Positions 54,337 through 63,988 of a DNA stretch of 64,000 bases are shown here, piece after piece. This DNA comes from Desulfobulbus sp. Tol-SR (lineage in GTDB: Bacteria > Desulfobacterota > Desulfobulbia > Desulfobulbales > Desulfocapsaceae), in assembly GCA_000769715.1 (NCBI GenBank), contig JROS01000009.1, forward strand, positions 51,420 to 115,419, in the 5' to 3' direction. The stretch's first letter is position 1, and each line of letters begins with the position of its first letter. The notes below the pieces were generated by a model, which saw only the letters and a list, made by a program, of their open reading frames with translations, was not told the origin of the DNA and did no database searches. The translations under genes were made by a program, and so were the position numbers.

Positions 54337-55491
54337 TTATTCCCCTGAATGGGTCGCCAGGGCATGAAGCAGTTCCGTCAGGCTGACCAGATCGTTGAGG
54401 TCCAGGCATTCGTCGGTGGTGTGCACCCGATTCATTCCGGTCGCCACAATTGCCGTCGGCAGACCGTAGCTGCACAGGATGTTGGCATCGCTGCCGCCGC
54501 CGGCCACGACGAATTCAAGCTCTCTGCCTATCTGTCGGCCGGCCTGGCGCACCCGCACCAGAACTGGACTGGTGTGTTCGAGGAGCATGGCTGGATACTC
54601 CTTTTCGACCTTGATATCCACCGATGGAAGGCCCTGGTGCTCGACGAAGGGGTTTTGCCAGTTCTCGACCGTCCGGCGAAACGTCGTTTCAATTTCACGG
54701 GTGTATTCAACGAGCTTGTCCGCCGAATGGCTGCGGACCTCACCCTCGAGGGTGATGAGGTCCGGCACGATATTGGTGGCCACACCTCCCCTGATCAGGC
54801 CGAAGTTGGAGGTCGACTGCTCATCGAGCCGGCCGAGCCGCAATTCGGCGATCGCCTTGGCCGCCAGGAAAAAGGCGTTGATGCCTTTTTCAGGGTTGAG
54901 GCCGGCGTGGGCGGCGATGCCGTGCACATCGATCTTGATCTTATTGGCCGCCGGGGCCCCGATGATGATCTTGTCGATCCCGGTGGAATCCAAAGCATAC
55001 CCGTACCTGCTGCGCAACCAGGAATACTCCAGGTGTTTGGTGCCAAGCAGGCCGATTTCTTCGCAGGTGGTGAATACCAGCTCGATCATGCCATGCCGCG
55101 CTCCCGATCGGGTCAGGACCGTCATCAGTTCGATCAGGGCGGCAATGCCTGACTTGTCGTCGCCGCCGAGGACGGTGTCGCCGCCGCTGGTGAAGGTATC
55201 GCCGATCCTGACCACCTGCACATTATCTCCCGGTTCCACGGTATCCATATGGCAGGAGAAGAACAGGCCGTCGATCTCCGGGGCGTTGCCGGCAAAACGG
55301 ATCAGCAGGTTGCCGGTGTCGGACCCGGTCTGAGCACCCGATTGGTCGAAATATATCTTGTCGGCCCCCAAACCGGTAAAACACCGGACGAGGTGGTCAG
55401 CCAGCGGCCTTTCCCGGCGGGAAGGGGTGCTGATCTGACAGAGTTCGGTAAAGGTTGAGGCCAGACGTTCTCTCTCTATGGCAGCGGTCAT
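54337..55491 (-). CDS. M20-family peptidase, tripeptidase T-like
   Basis: 384-aa zinc aminopeptidase of the M20/PepT-like group. Metal ligands: SCHMDTVEPG, LGGDDKSGIAAL, TTCEEIGLLGT and, in the dimerisation domain, HGIAAHAGLNPEKGINA. The C-terminal HTTDEC segment supplies the last ligand. It releases N-terminal residues from small peptides in the cytoplasm. The ATG at 55491 is one base after the ispDF stop (TGAAATG), so it is cotranscribed with ispDF. Confidence 0.88.
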   Translation of the reverse strand: MTAAIERERLASTFTELCQISTPSRRERPLADHLVRCFTGLGADKIYFDQSGAQTGSDTGNLLIRFAGNAPEIDGLFFSCHMDTVEPGDNVQVVRIGDTFTSGGDTVLGGDDKSGIAALIELMTVLTRSGARHGMIELVFTTCEEIGLLGTKHLEYSWLRSRYGYALDSTGIDKIIIGAPAANKIKIDVHGIAAHAGLNPEKGINAFFLAAKAIAELRLGRLDEQSTSNFGLIRGGVATNIVPDLITLEGEVRSHSADKLVEYTREIETTFRRTVENWQNPFVEHQGLPSVDIKVEKEYPAMLLEHTSPVLVRVRQAGRQIGRELEFVVAGGGSDANILCSYGLPTAIVATGMNRVHTTDECLDLNDLVSLTELLHALATHSGE

Positions 55492-55492
55492 T

Positions 55493-56683
55493 TCAAGATC
55501 CTGAGGGGTTGGAGTGATTGTGCAGGAGAACGACGGCATGGCAGGCGATGCCCTCCTCCCGCCCGGTAAAGCCCATTTTCTCGGTGGTGGTCGCCTTGAT
55601 GTTGACCGCCTCCGCCTCGACGGCACAACTGTGTGCCAGCCGTTCCTGCATGGCGGCGATGTGGCCGGCGAGGCGGGGGGCCTGACAGACGATGGTGATA
55701 TCGGCATTGCCGAGGGTCAGACCCTTGAGGCGGACGAGGTCGATGACCCGCTCCAGCAGGGTGATCGAGTACACCCCTGAAAATCTGGGATCCGAATCGG
55801 GAAAGTGGTGGCCGATATCCCGGCCGCCGATGGCGCCGAGCAGGGCGTCGCACAGGGCATGGGTCACGACATCGGCGTCGGAGTGGCCGGCCAGTCCCAT
55901 CGTATGGGGGATGGTCACCCCGCCGAGCACCAGGGGGCGGCCGGCGATAAAGCGATGGGCGTCGAAGCCGTGTCCGATCCTGAGCCGAGGCGGGGGCGTA
56001 TTCAAATTCATGATAATCTCCGCCAGTCGGAGGTCCTCCGGGCGGGTGATTTTCAGGTTCGTTTCCGATCCTTCGACGATGGTGACCTCGATTCCCGCCC
56101 GTTCCAGCAGCGAGGCCTCGTCAGTCGCATCCTCGCTCCCTGCCAGGCTGTAGGCCAGCTGCAGCAATGCAGGCCGCATCGCCTGGGGGGTCTGGGCCTG
56201 CCACAGACCCTGTCGATCGACGGTCGACAGGACGACCCCGTCGGCATCGACCTTTTTCAGGGTATCCTTGACCGGGATGGCGGCGATGGCGGCGCCATGC
56301 TCCCGTGCCGCACGGCAACAGCGGGTGATGGTATTCTGGTCGACCAACGGCCGGGCGCCGTCATGGACGAGCACGATATCGATCCCGTCATCCAGGTGGG
56401 CCAGTCCGGCCCGGACCGAATCCTGTCTGCGCCTGCCGCCGGCGCAGACGGTGAGTCGCCGCGGATCCAGCCCATAGTGGTCGAGCAGCGAACGGGTTGC
56501 TTCGATCCAGGCCTCGGGAACGACGACGATGCAGCGGTGGATTTCCGGGTTGGCAAGAAAGGCCCTGACCGTGTGGATGAGCACCGGCGATCCGGCCAGC
56601 ATATGAAACTGCTTGGGATGATGAAGGCCCATCCGGGTGCCGCTGCCCGCGGCGGGAATAATGGCGGCGGCTGTCGCGTGCAT
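55493..56683 (-). CDS. ispDF: bifunctional IspD-IspF enzyme of the MEP isoprenoid pathway
   Basis: 396-aa fusion. Residues 1-~230 are IspD, CTP-dependent cytidylyltransferase (AIIPAAGSGTRMG, VHDGARPLV, LKITRPEDL). Residues ~235-396 are IspF, the cyclodiphosphate synthase (RIGHGFDAHRF, GHSDADVVTHALCDALLGA, GIACHAVVLLH). Fused IspDF is common in alpha-, delta- and epsilon-type proteobacterial lineages. It lies directly downstream of the RNase P RNA gene on the same strand. Confidence 0.95.
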   Translation of the reverse strand: MHATAAAIIPAAGSGTRMGLHHPKQFHMLAGSPVLIHTVRAFLANPEIHRCIVVVPEAWIEATRSLLDHYGLDPRRLTVCAGGRRRQDSVRAGLAHLDDGIDIVLVHDGARPLVDQNTITRCCRAAREHGAAIAAIPVKDTLKKVDADGVVLSTVDRQGLWQAQTPQAMRPALLQLAYSLAGSEDATDEASLLERAGIEVTIVEGSETNLKITRPEDLRLAEIIMNLNTPPPRLRIGHGFDAHRFIAGRPLVLGGVTIPHTMGLAGHSDADVVTHALCDALLGAIGGRDIGHHFPDSDPRFSGVYSITLLERVIDLVRLKGLTLGNADITIVCQAPRLAGHIAAMQERLAHSCAVEAEAVNIKATTTEKMGFTGREEGIACHAVVLLHNHSNPSGS

Positions 56684-56776
56684 GATTGGCGTTTGATGAT
56701 GAACCGGATGATGGAAAAGCTGACCGGGTATGCACCCTTGATGCTGTTGTTGTCAGTCGTTGTCGTGAAAAAAAAA

Positions 56777-57130
56777 CGGAGCGGGCTGTAAGCCGAATTC
56801 TGTACCCGGTGAAGGGCCATGATCATTTCACTGGGATGCCGATCGCTCGGCATCTCTTGCAACCTACCCGGAGATATCGGACGGGCCGCCCTCAAACATC
56901 CCCCTATTTGGTCTTGCTCCGGATGGGGTTTGCCCTGCCCTCGGTGTCGCCATCGAGGCGGTGAGCTCTTACCTCGCCATTTCACCCTTACCCGGTCATC
57001 CGACCGGGCGGTTTGTTTTCTGTGGCACTTTCCCCCGGTCGCCCGGCGTTCGTGTTACGAACCATCCTGCCCTGCGGAGTTCGGACTTTCCTCTCCGGCA
57101 CGAGGCCGGAGCGACCATGCACCCGCTCCA
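56777..57130 (-). ncRNA. rnpB: RNase P RNA
   Basis: Bacterial type A RNase P RNA on the minus strand. The conserved core GAGAGGAAAGTCCGAACTCC (P3-P4 region) is at about 57080-57100, the 3' core ends with TTCGGCTTACAGCCCG, and helix P1 forms between 57122-57129 and 56778-56785 (GGAGCGGG/CCCGCTCC). A run of about nine T on the RNA strand (56768-56776) gives the intrinsic terminator. Ends are set from P1 and are uncertain by a few bases. Confidence 0.93.
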
Positions 57131-57208
57131 GCGTCAGTGTAGTGGGAACGCCCAAAAGATGAAAGGAAAAAAAGCTTCGGGGGATTGCGTGAAGCCCGCG
57201 GCTGACAA

Positions 57209-57922
57209 TCAGTTTTCTTCCGGCCTGTGGTACATGATGCGTTGGCAGGTGGGGCAGTCGAACATCTGATCGCCCTTGAGCAGCTGGTTGTATCGCTGCG
57301 GCGGGATATTCATGTAGCACCCCTGGCAGACGCCCTGCAGGACATTGACAACAGCCAGGCCGTTGCGCCGTTCGCGAAGGGTCGTATACTTTTTCAGGAC
57401 GCTCCCCTTGATACCCTGTGCCTGCTGCTGACGCAGGGCATCCTTATCCTTCTTGGTCTTGCTGATGGTCTCGATCGTGGTACGGACCTTCTCGGTTTCC
57501 TCGGCGACGAGTTCCTTTTCACCCTTCAGCAGATTCTTCTCTTCGTTGATCTGGGCACCAAGTTTCTCCACCTCTTCCATGAGGGCGACGATTTTCTCCT
57601 CGCCTTCCTTGGCGCTTTTTTTGCCCTCTTCGATCTCCTTCAGCAGGGCCGTCTGTTCACGGCCGGTCTGGACCTGCATCATTTTCGACTGGCGATCCCT
57701 GACGAATGCCATCTTGTCGGCAACCTCGGCTTCAAGGGAGCGCCGTTCCTTGTCGCGGGCGCTGATCTGCTCCTGAAGATCGGCGATCAGGGCTTCCTTG
57801 TCGGCAAGGGCGGCGATGCGGGCGTCGAGGGCGCCTTGATGCGTCTTCATCTCATTTTCGATCTGGTCAATTTCCAGATCGATGCTCTGGAGGTTGATGA
57901 GCTGGTCTATATGATCTTTCAA
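57209..57922 (-). CDS. coiled-coil protein with C4-type zinc ribbon
   Basis: 237-aa protein: a long coiled coil (about residues 5-175, heptads rich in Lys, Glu and Ala) followed by a zinc ribbon with CQGC and CPTC. This family is very often encoded next to NIF3-like genes, as here. The function is not established; a nucleic-acid or chaperone-like role is usually suggested. It lies between the NIF3-like gene (36 bases upstream) and rnpB. Confidence 0.85.
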   Translation of the reverse strand: MKDHIDQLINLQSIDLEIDQIENEMKTHQGALDARIAALADKEALIADLQEQISARDKERRSLEAEVADKMAFVRDRQSKMMQVQTGREQTALLKEIEEGKKSAKEGEEKIVALMEEVEKLGAQINEEKNLLKGEKELVAEETEKVRTTIETISKTKKDKDALRQQQAQGIKGSVLKKYTTLRERRNGLAVVNVLQGVCQGCYMNIPPQRYNQLLKGDQMFDCPTCQRIMYHRPEEN

Positions 57923-57958
57923 GACTGTTCTCCTGTGGGTGTGGTTTGGCAGTTAAAT

Positions 57959-58777
57959 TCAAACTATATGTGTTAAGACGAAGGGATGGTGCTCCGTCAG
58001 TGTCTGGCGAATGATGATGTTCCAATCTTGGGACATATTCTCCGCCTGGAGAATATCGGCGAGCAGGGAGACGGCATGGCGTTCCGTACCGTAATGGGTC
58101 CCTTCAATCAGGCAGAACCCGTATTCTTCGGCCCAGCGCGCAGTATGGTGTTTGATTTCGGCGGTGATGTAGATATCGGCGCCACGCTCACGGGCAATGG
58201 CGGCGAGATCCGAGCCGCTGCCACCGCAGAGGGCGACGGTGGCTATGGTTTTCGGCAGTCGACCGACGATGAACAGCGCCGGCAACTGGAGAGCCTTGCC
58301 GAGCCTGCGGAGGAAGTCTTCGGAGGTGACGGCCACTGGGAAGCTGCCGATTCTTCCCAGGCCCTGATGCAGGTCATCGGCGGAAGATCCGGCAACGAGC
58401 GGGTGCACTGTATTCAGGCCGATGACCCTGGCCAGCGCGTCGCTGACGCCGTTGGCGGCACTGTCGAGGTTGGTGTGGCAGGCGATGACGCTGATGCGGT
58501 GGGAAAGGGCCAGCTCGATGAATCTGCCTGTCGGCTCGGCGGTATTGATCGCGGCAAGGGGTTTGAAGATCAGCGGATGATGGGTGATGATGGTGTCGGC
58601 GCCGAGGGCTATCGCCTCTTCGACCAGTGAAGCGGTCGGGTCAAGGCCGATCAGGATCGAGGTGGCCACGCGGTCCATATCACCGAGCAGAAGACCTGCG
58701 TTGTCCCATGGTTCGGCCAGCGTCAATGGGGCATGTTCATGAAGCCGTGAAATGATTTCCCTGATCGGTGTCGGCAT
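57959..58777 (-). CDS. NIF3-like dinuclear metal-centre protein (YbgI family)
   Basis: 272-aa protein of the NIF3/YbgI family, often annotated GTP cyclohydrolase I type 2 homologue though activity is uncertain. Motifs: EPWDNAGLLLGD near the start, THHPLIFKP, HTNLDSA, and near the C-terminus EGTHYGTERHA, which give the dimetal site histidines and glutamate. It is cotranscribed with the zinc-ribbon gene downstream, a common gene pair. Confidence 0.88.
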   Translation of the reverse strand: MPTPIREIISRLHEHAPLTLAEPWDNAGLLLGDMDRVATSILIGLDPTASLVEEAIALGADTIITHHPLIFKPLAAINTAEPTGRFIELALSHRISVIACHTNLDSAANGVSDALARVIGLNTVHPLVAGSSADDLHQGLGRIGSFPVAVTSEDFLRRLGKALQLPALFIVGRLPKTIATVALCGGSGSDLAAIARERGADIYITAEIKHHTARWAEEYGFCLIEGTHYGTERHAVSLLADILQAENMSQDWNIIIRQTLTEHHPFVLTHIV

Positions 58778-58803
58778 AAGACAATAATATTAATCGGAAC
58801 AAT

Positions 58804-58838
58804 AAAAAAAGGTACATCCCGGGTGGGTGTACCTTTTT
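58804..58838 (-). terminator. intrinsic terminator downstream of the tRNA gene
   Basis: GGTACA (58811-58816) and TGTACC (58828-58833) flank a GC-rich loop, with an A-run before and a T-run after, so it can work on both strands. On the minus strand it ends the tRNA transcript before the NIF3-like gene. Confidence 0.7.
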
Positions 58839-58970
58839 GTCCGTCCTGGCCGCCGGATGTTCCGGTGCCGGATTGTATCGCTGAGAGAAGGTGTTTTCCT
58901 CTCTCCGAATTTTCGCGCAAGGAGTGTGTTTCTCAAGGAACCTGTCGTTTCTGTTCAGATTCATCAATAT

Positions 58971-59047
58971 TGGTGGGCGCAGTAGGATTCGAACCTACGA
59001 CCGACCGGTTATGAGCCGGTGGCTCTAGCCAGCTGAGCTATGCGCCC
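58971..59047 (-). tRNA. tRNA with CAU anticodon, most likely elongator tRNA-Met
   Basis: 77-base cloverleaf on the minus strand: acceptor GGGCGCA/TGCGCCC, D-arm AGCTCAGCTGGCTAGAGC, anticodon loop CTCATAA (CAU), T-arm GTAGGTTCGAATCCTAC, discriminator A and an encoded CCA. A paired first base rules out the usual initiator tRNA. tRNA-Ile with a modified CAU anticodon cannot be excluded. Confidence 0.92.
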
Positions 59048-59285
59048 CAATGGTAAAGAAACATATTATATAAAAAAAGTGAGTAGCAAAAGTCAATAAA
59101 AAAAGGTCAAAGATGAGGGAAAGCTGAAAATCTCCGCCGGGGGGTATGCTTTGAAGCCTGTAATTGCCTGAAAGAGATGGTAAGAAAGGAAAGTGGTCCT
59201 ATTGTAACGAATGCAGGAGCACGAACGGGTTTCACATCCATCACTGCAGCATCGGTGAGAATCAAAAATTCATCCAGGGATACCT

Positions 59286-61145
59286 TTGATCTATACAAAT
59301 TTATTGATCTTTCTGGTGGCGATTTTCCTCTTCAGCATGGATGCCGCCGCTGAAGCTCCGTTGTTGCCGGGATGGCTGGCCGCGATCGTCTGCGTCATGC
59401 TGCTTGCGGGGTATGACCGGTTATGCAGATATATCTTCGCCAGGAAGGACGCCTTCGTTTCGGCCGGTTATTTCAGGGCCGAGAGGACGCTGATGATCGG
59501 TGCCCTGTTTTTCTTCCTCGCCACCCTCTATCTCTGTGACGCCAAATACTATCTGGCGGTATTCTCGTTCGGCAACAGATTGCCGGCCATGGTCAATTTT
59601 TTTGGTCTCGCGCTCTTTCTGGCATATCTGTCGCTGATGTGGCGGATCGGCAGGATCAATTACGGCAAGGTCTTCGGCCGTCGCTACCCGGCCGCCGTGT
59701 TCATAGGTTCCAATATCAAGAGCAACCTGCCTATCGTCCTGCCGTGGGTGGTTCTGTCGCTGCTCTATGACCTCACCGCCCTCGTTCCCTCCCCGCCCCT
59801 GCATGCCCTCCTCGCCTCGCAATGGGGGGATCTCATCTTTTTTTCCGTGTTTCTGCTGTTCGTCATGTTCTTTTTCCCACCGCTCGTCAGGCGCCTCTGG
59901 GGGTGCGAAAAACTCCCGGAGGGGCCGTTGAAGGAGCATCTCACCCGCTTCTGCAGCAGGCAGCAATTTTCGGCTGAGTTGTATCTCTGGCCGCTGTTCG
60001 AAGGCCAGGCGCTGACGGCCGGCGTGATGGGCATCGTTCCCGGACTCAGGTATGTCCTGCTTACCCCCGCCATCATCGAAACCATGTCCCTGGCGGAACT
60101 CGAGGCGGTCATGGCCCATGAGATCGGCCACGTCAAAAAAGGCCATCTCCTCCTCTATGTCCTGCTGATCGGAGGTTTCAGCGTCTTAACGGCCATCCTG
60201 GCCCAACCGCTGATCTATCTGCTGCTGTCGCGGGAATTTTTCTATTCGGTGATGGCCAAAGGCCAGGTATCCCCCGATACTGTCCTGACCCTGGCCGGGG
60301 CGGTCCCGCTGCTGATCGTCATGATCATTTATTTTCGTTATATCTTTGGATATTTCATCCGTAACTTCGAGCGCCAGGCGGATCTGCATGTCTTTTCCGT
60401 GCTGGGATCGAGCCACGCCCTGATCTCGGCCTTCGAGAAGATTGCGGCCCTCAGCGGTGATATCCGGGACAAGCCGAGCTGGCACCATTTCGGCCTCGGC
60501 GAGCGCATCGCCTGTCTGGAAAAGAGTGAGAAGGATCCGGAGAATATCGGGAGGCACAACCGTAAGGTCAGGTACAGCCTGATCGGCTATGTTGTCATTC
60601 TGGCGACCCTGGTCGGACTGGTCCAGCTGATTCCCACGGCCCAGCTGGCCCGTCAGTATGAGGAGAGCTTCGCCGAGGTCGTGCTGCTCGAAAAGGCGCG
60701 CCAGGAGCCGGAAAAGGCCCTGTGGAAACGGCTGCTCGGTGACCTCATGGTCAGCCGGCAGTTGGAGGCCAAGGCCTTCGAGGCCTACGAACAGGCCCTG
60801 GCCCTGGAGCCAACCAACCCCGAGATCATGAACAACCTGGCCTGGCTGCTGCTGACCAGCGTCGATCCGTCGTTGCGGGATCCTGGACGGGCGTTGACGC
60901 TGGCCCGCAGCGCCGTGATTATCCAGCCGCGCGGGTATATCTTCGACACCCTGGCCACCGCCTATTGGGCCAATGATCTCGTTGAGGAGGCGGTTGCCAG
61001 CGAGCGTCAGGCGATCATCGCCGATCCGGGACAACGGAAATATTACCAGGCCCAGATCGAGCGGTTTATCCGTCACAACTATCAGGAGACGCTCAAGCGC
61101 CGGCCTGGTACGGACGACCGGGCTGGAGGGAACCGCTCAACCTGA
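59286..61145 (+). CDS. membrane M48-family metalloprotease with C-terminal TPR repeats
   Basis: 619-aa membrane protease of the HtpX/Ste24-like M48 family. Several hydrophobic segments surround the zinc motif HEIGHVKKGH; the third ligand is in RNFERQADLH. A C-terminal cytosolic or periplasmic part has two to three TPR-like repeats (AFEAYEQALALEPTNPEIMN, LATAYWANDLVEEA). It is probably involved in membrane protein quality control. The start is a TTG at 59286 with AGGG upstream, chosen because the N-terminal helix IYTNLLIFLVAIFLF follows; an ATG at 59337 would cut it. Confidence 0.85.
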   Translation: MIYTNLLIFLVAIFLFSMDAAAEAPLLPGWLAAIVCVMLLAGYDRLCRYIFARKDAFVSAGYFRAERTLMIGALFFFLATLYLCDAKYYLAVFSFGNRLPAMVNFFGLALFLAYLSLMWRIGRINYGKVFGRRYPAAVFIGSNIKSNLPIVLPWVVLSLLYDLTALVPSPPLHALLASQWGDLIFFSVFLLFVMFFFPPLVRRLWGCEKLPEGPLKEHLTRFCSRQQFSAELYLWPLFEGQALTAGVMGIVPGLRYVLLTPAIIETMSLAELEAVMAHEIGHVKKGHLLLYVLLIGGFSVLTAILAQPLIYLLLSREFFYSVMAKGQVSPDTVLTLAGAVPLLIVMIIYFRYIFGYFIRNFERQADLHVFSVLGSSHALISAFEKIAALSGDIRDKPSWHHFGLGERIACLEKSEKDPENIGRHNRKVRYSLIGYVVILATLVGLVQLIPTAQLARQYEESFAEVVLLEKARQEPEKALWKRLLGDLMVSRQLEAKAFEAYEQALALEPTNPEIMNNLAWLLLTSVDPSLRDPGRALTLARSAVIIQPRGYIFDTLATAYWANDLVEEAVASERQAIIADPGQRKYYQAQIERFIRHNYQETLKRRPGTDDRAGGNRST

Positions 61146-61292
61146 TCAATGGATTGCGATGTGTCTGAGGAAGCGGGTTCCATTCAATTATGCCGAACTC
61201 GACGATATGACTGAAGATGCTTGCGAAACACCCGACAAAAGTGAATAGTGGGGGATTCGCAACCCCTATGTGTTGATTGAAAAGGTAAATGC

Positions 61293-63092
61293 ATGAATCT
61301 CTTGAACAGTGATGACCTCCTCAACATCCTTGAGCAGAGGCGGGTGCTGACGTCCGATCAGCGCCAGCTTGTCCTGCTGGGGAAAGGTAAACAGCGCCAG
61401 AAGCTCCTGCGGCAATTTACCAATGAGGGCGGGGTGGACAGGAATTATCCGGATATGGTCGACATCATTGTCTCTCTGGGTCTCACGGTCAGGGAGGAGG
61501 GCAAGATGCCGGTCGACGAGGAATTGATCATGCGGGCGGTGGCTGCCGATCGCAAGCTGCCGTTCAAGAAACTCGACCCCCTCGATCTCGATATCGAGAT
61601 CGTCACCAAGAAGATCCCGCGCAATTTCGCCATCCGGCAGCTGATCCTGCCATTCAACATCCTGGACGGCGTCCTCGAGGTTGCGGTGTATCATCCCGAC
61701 TGCCAGACCGTCCTGGCCGATATCGAGCAGGTCGTGCAGATGCCGGTGCGGCCATTTATCGCCACCAAGTCGGATATCAAGCGGATCCTGTCTGAATTCT
61801 TCGGTTTTCAGCGATCCATCAGTGCCGCCGAAGACCAATTCGGCGTCGCCGCCAGCGGTTCGGTCGATATCGGCAATCTCGAGCGCTACGTCAAGATCGC
61901 CTCGACCAAGGAGATCGCCTCCTCCGACCAGCACATCAAGCAGGCCGTCAACCATATCTTTCACTATGCTCTCGAGCAGCGGGCCAGTGATATCCATATC
62001 GAACCCAAACGATCGAACTGCGTGGTCCGGTTCCGTATCGACGGGGCTTTGCATACCATCTACAGGCTGCCGAAAGTGGTCCATTCGGCGATCACCTCGA
62101 GGATCAAATTTCTTGCCCGTCTCGATATCGCCGAGAAGAGGCGGCCGCAGGACGGCCGGATCAAGATCGGTGTGAGGCATGAGAAGGACGTGGAGATCCG
62201 GGTGTCGACGGTGCCGGTATCCTTCGGCGAAAAGGTGGTCCTGCGAATTCTCGATCCCGATGTGATCTTCCAGGATATCCGGCAGATCGGTTTTTCAAAG
62301 CGCGACCTGACCGTCTATCGCTCGTTCATGGAGGCGCCGCATGGTATCGTCCTGGTGACCGGACCGACCGGCAGCGGCAAATCGACCACCCTCTATTCGA
62401 CCCTGAAGGAGGTTTCAACCCCTGAGCTCAATATCGTCACCGTCGAGGACCCGGTGGAGATGGTCTGCGAAGAGTTTAACCAGATCTCCGTCCAGCCCTT
62501 GATCGATATCACCTTCGCCACCATTCTCCGCAATATCCTGCGGCAGGATCCGGATATCGTCATGATCGGGGAGATCCGCGATTTGGAAACGGCGGCGCAC
62601 GCCGTTCAGGCGGCGATGACCGGTCATCTCGTCTTCTCGACGCTCCACACCAACGATGCGGTTTCCTCCATCACCCGTCTGCGCGATCTTGGCCTCCAGC
62701 CGTTCATGATCGCCTCGACCCTGCTCGGGTGCATGGCCCAGCGGCTGGTGCGACGGATATGTTCGGACTGCAGCGAGAGTTTTGAGATGAAATCCGAGGC
62801 CCTGCTGAAAATGGGCTTCCCGGTATCGGAGACCGGTGTGGTCGAGTTGAAGAGAGGCAAGGGGTGCCGGGAATGCCGCGGTACCGGCTATAAGGGGCGG
62901 AGTGCGATCTTCGAGATCTTCCCGATGTCGTCGCTGCTGAAGAAGATGACGGTAGAGGGGGAGTCGTCATTGGAGATGCGCCGAGTTGCAATCCGCGAAG
63001 GAATGACTACCTTACGCGAGGACGCCTGGAGCAAGGTAAAGGCTGGGATCACGACGGTCGAAGAGGCCTTGCGGGTTACGGCGGAGACGTGA
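61293..63092 (+). CDS. GspE/PilB-type secretion or pilus assembly ATPase
   Basis: 599-aa hexameric ATPase of the type II secretion/type IV pilus group. An N-terminal GspE-N-like domain (to about 170), then Walker A GPTGSGKST, Asp box IVTVEDPVE, Walker B GEIRDLETA and His box STLHTNDA. A zinc-binding tetracysteine is present in CSDC and CREC. No other pilus or secretion gene is in the window, so it is an orphan component; the specific system is unknown. It lies 147 bases after the M48 gene. Confidence 0.88.
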   Translation: MNLLNSDDLLNILEQRRVLTSDQRQLVLLGKGKQRQKLLRQFTNEGGVDRNYPDMVDIIVSLGLTVREEGKMPVDEELIMRAVAADRKLPFKKLDPLDLDIEIVTKKIPRNFAIRQLILPFNILDGVLEVAVYHPDCQTVLADIEQVVQMPVRPFIATKSDIKRILSEFFGFQRSISAAEDQFGVAASGSVDIGNLERYVKIASTKEIASSDQHIKQAVNHIFHYALEQRASDIHIEPKRSNCVVRFRIDGALHTIYRLPKVVHSAITSRIKFLARLDIAEKRRPQDGRIKIGVRHEKDVEIRVSTVPVSFGEKVVLRILDPDVIFQDIRQIGFSKRDLTVYRSFMEAPHGIVLVTGPTGSGKSTTLYSTLKEVSTPELNIVTVEDPVEMVCEEFNQISVQPLIDITFATILRNILRQDPDIVMIGEIRDLETAAHAVQAAMTGHLVFSTLHTNDAVSSITRLRDLGLQPFMIASTLLGCMAQRLVRRICSDCSESFEMKSEALLKMGFPVSETGVVELKRGKGCRECRGTGYKGRSAIFEIFPMSSLLKKMTVEGESSLEMRRVAIREGMTTLREDAWSKVKAGITTVEEALRVTAET

Positions 63093-63125
63093 GCAATCGG
63101 GGACCGAGAGGATAGGGATAAATAG

Positions 63126-63587
63126 ATGGCTGTGAAGGTAGTCTGCCAGAACAAGAAGGCGTATCACGATTACCACATCGAGGCGACCTACGATGCCGGC
63201 ATGGTGCTCTCCGGTCCGGAGGTCAAATCGCTGCGGGCCGGCAAGGCGAACATGCGGGACGGCTATGTCCAGATCAACGATCGCGGCGAGGCCATGATGT
63301 ACAACGTTCACATATCGTTTTACACCTTCGCCACCCACAACCCCAACGAGCCGCTGCGGGTACGGAAGCTGCTGCTCCACAAGCGGGAAATCAGGAAGCT
63401 GATCGGAAAATTAAAGGAGAAGGGCCTTGCTTTGATCCCCTTGAAGATATACTTTAATGAGAAGGGCAAGGCCAAGGTCGAACTGGGTCTTGCGCGCGGC
63501 AAGAAGCAGTACGACAAACGGGATGCGCTCAAGGAGAAACAGAGCGATCGTGAAGTTCAGCGGGCCATGCGCCATAATCCGAAATAA
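63126..63587 (+). CDS. smpB: SsrA-binding protein SmpB
   Basis: 153-aa SmpB, which carries tmRNA to stalled ribosomes. Diagnostic stretches: [39 protein letters not shown] and [17 protein letters not shown], with the basic C-terminal tail needed for the ribosome channel. It lies immediately upstream of the tmRNA gene, the usual pairing. Confidence 0.97.
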   Translation: MAVKVVCQNKKAYHDYHIEATYDAGMVLSGPEVKSLRAGKANMRDGYVQINDRGEAMMYNVHISFYTFATHNPNEPLRVRKLLLHKREIRKLIGKLKEKGLALIPLKIYFNEKGKAKVELGLARGKKQYDKRDALKEKQSDREVQRAMRHNPK

Positions 63588-63626
63588 AATCGGGAGTTCT
63601 TGTTACCAACCTCTACACCCGAAGAA

Positions 63627-63988
63627 GGGGGCGAAACGGCTTCGACGGGGATGTGTAAGCTCTACGTTGCATGCCGAGCTTCTGTCTGCTCGTAAAACCG
63701 ATGGAAAAAACTTATAATCGCCGACGATTATAACTACGCAGTAGCAGCTTAATACCCTGCTCTGCCGTTCCCCCGGTCTTCGCCCGTAAGACCGGTACGG
63801 AGCGCCGACTCAACGGGCTGGTCTGGTGACGGTTGCCTGTCTGTCACTCGATGAGATTCACAGGATAGCACCAGGAAATCTATGTTCCGACTGAGTTCCC
63901 GGCGCGAAAATTAAAGTACGGAACTAAGCATGTAGATACGGGAGGGGAGCATTTGCGGACGCGGGTTCGACTCCCGCCGCCTCCACCA
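63627..63988 (+). ncRNA. ssrA: tmRNA
   Basis: One-piece tmRNA. The 5' end GGGGGCG pairs with CGCCTCC near the 3' end, followed by ACCA (encoded CCA at 63986-63988). The start GGCTTCGACGGGG and the T-arm GCGGGTTCGACTCCCGC are typical. The tag reading frame runs from the resume codon GCC at 63720 to TAA at 63750-63752 and encodes ADDYNYAVAA. Confidence 0.96.

Noticed and set aside
63720..63752. tmRNA tag frame as a possible separate small gene
   Set aside because: It is the internal tag-coding part of ssrA, not an independently translated gene.
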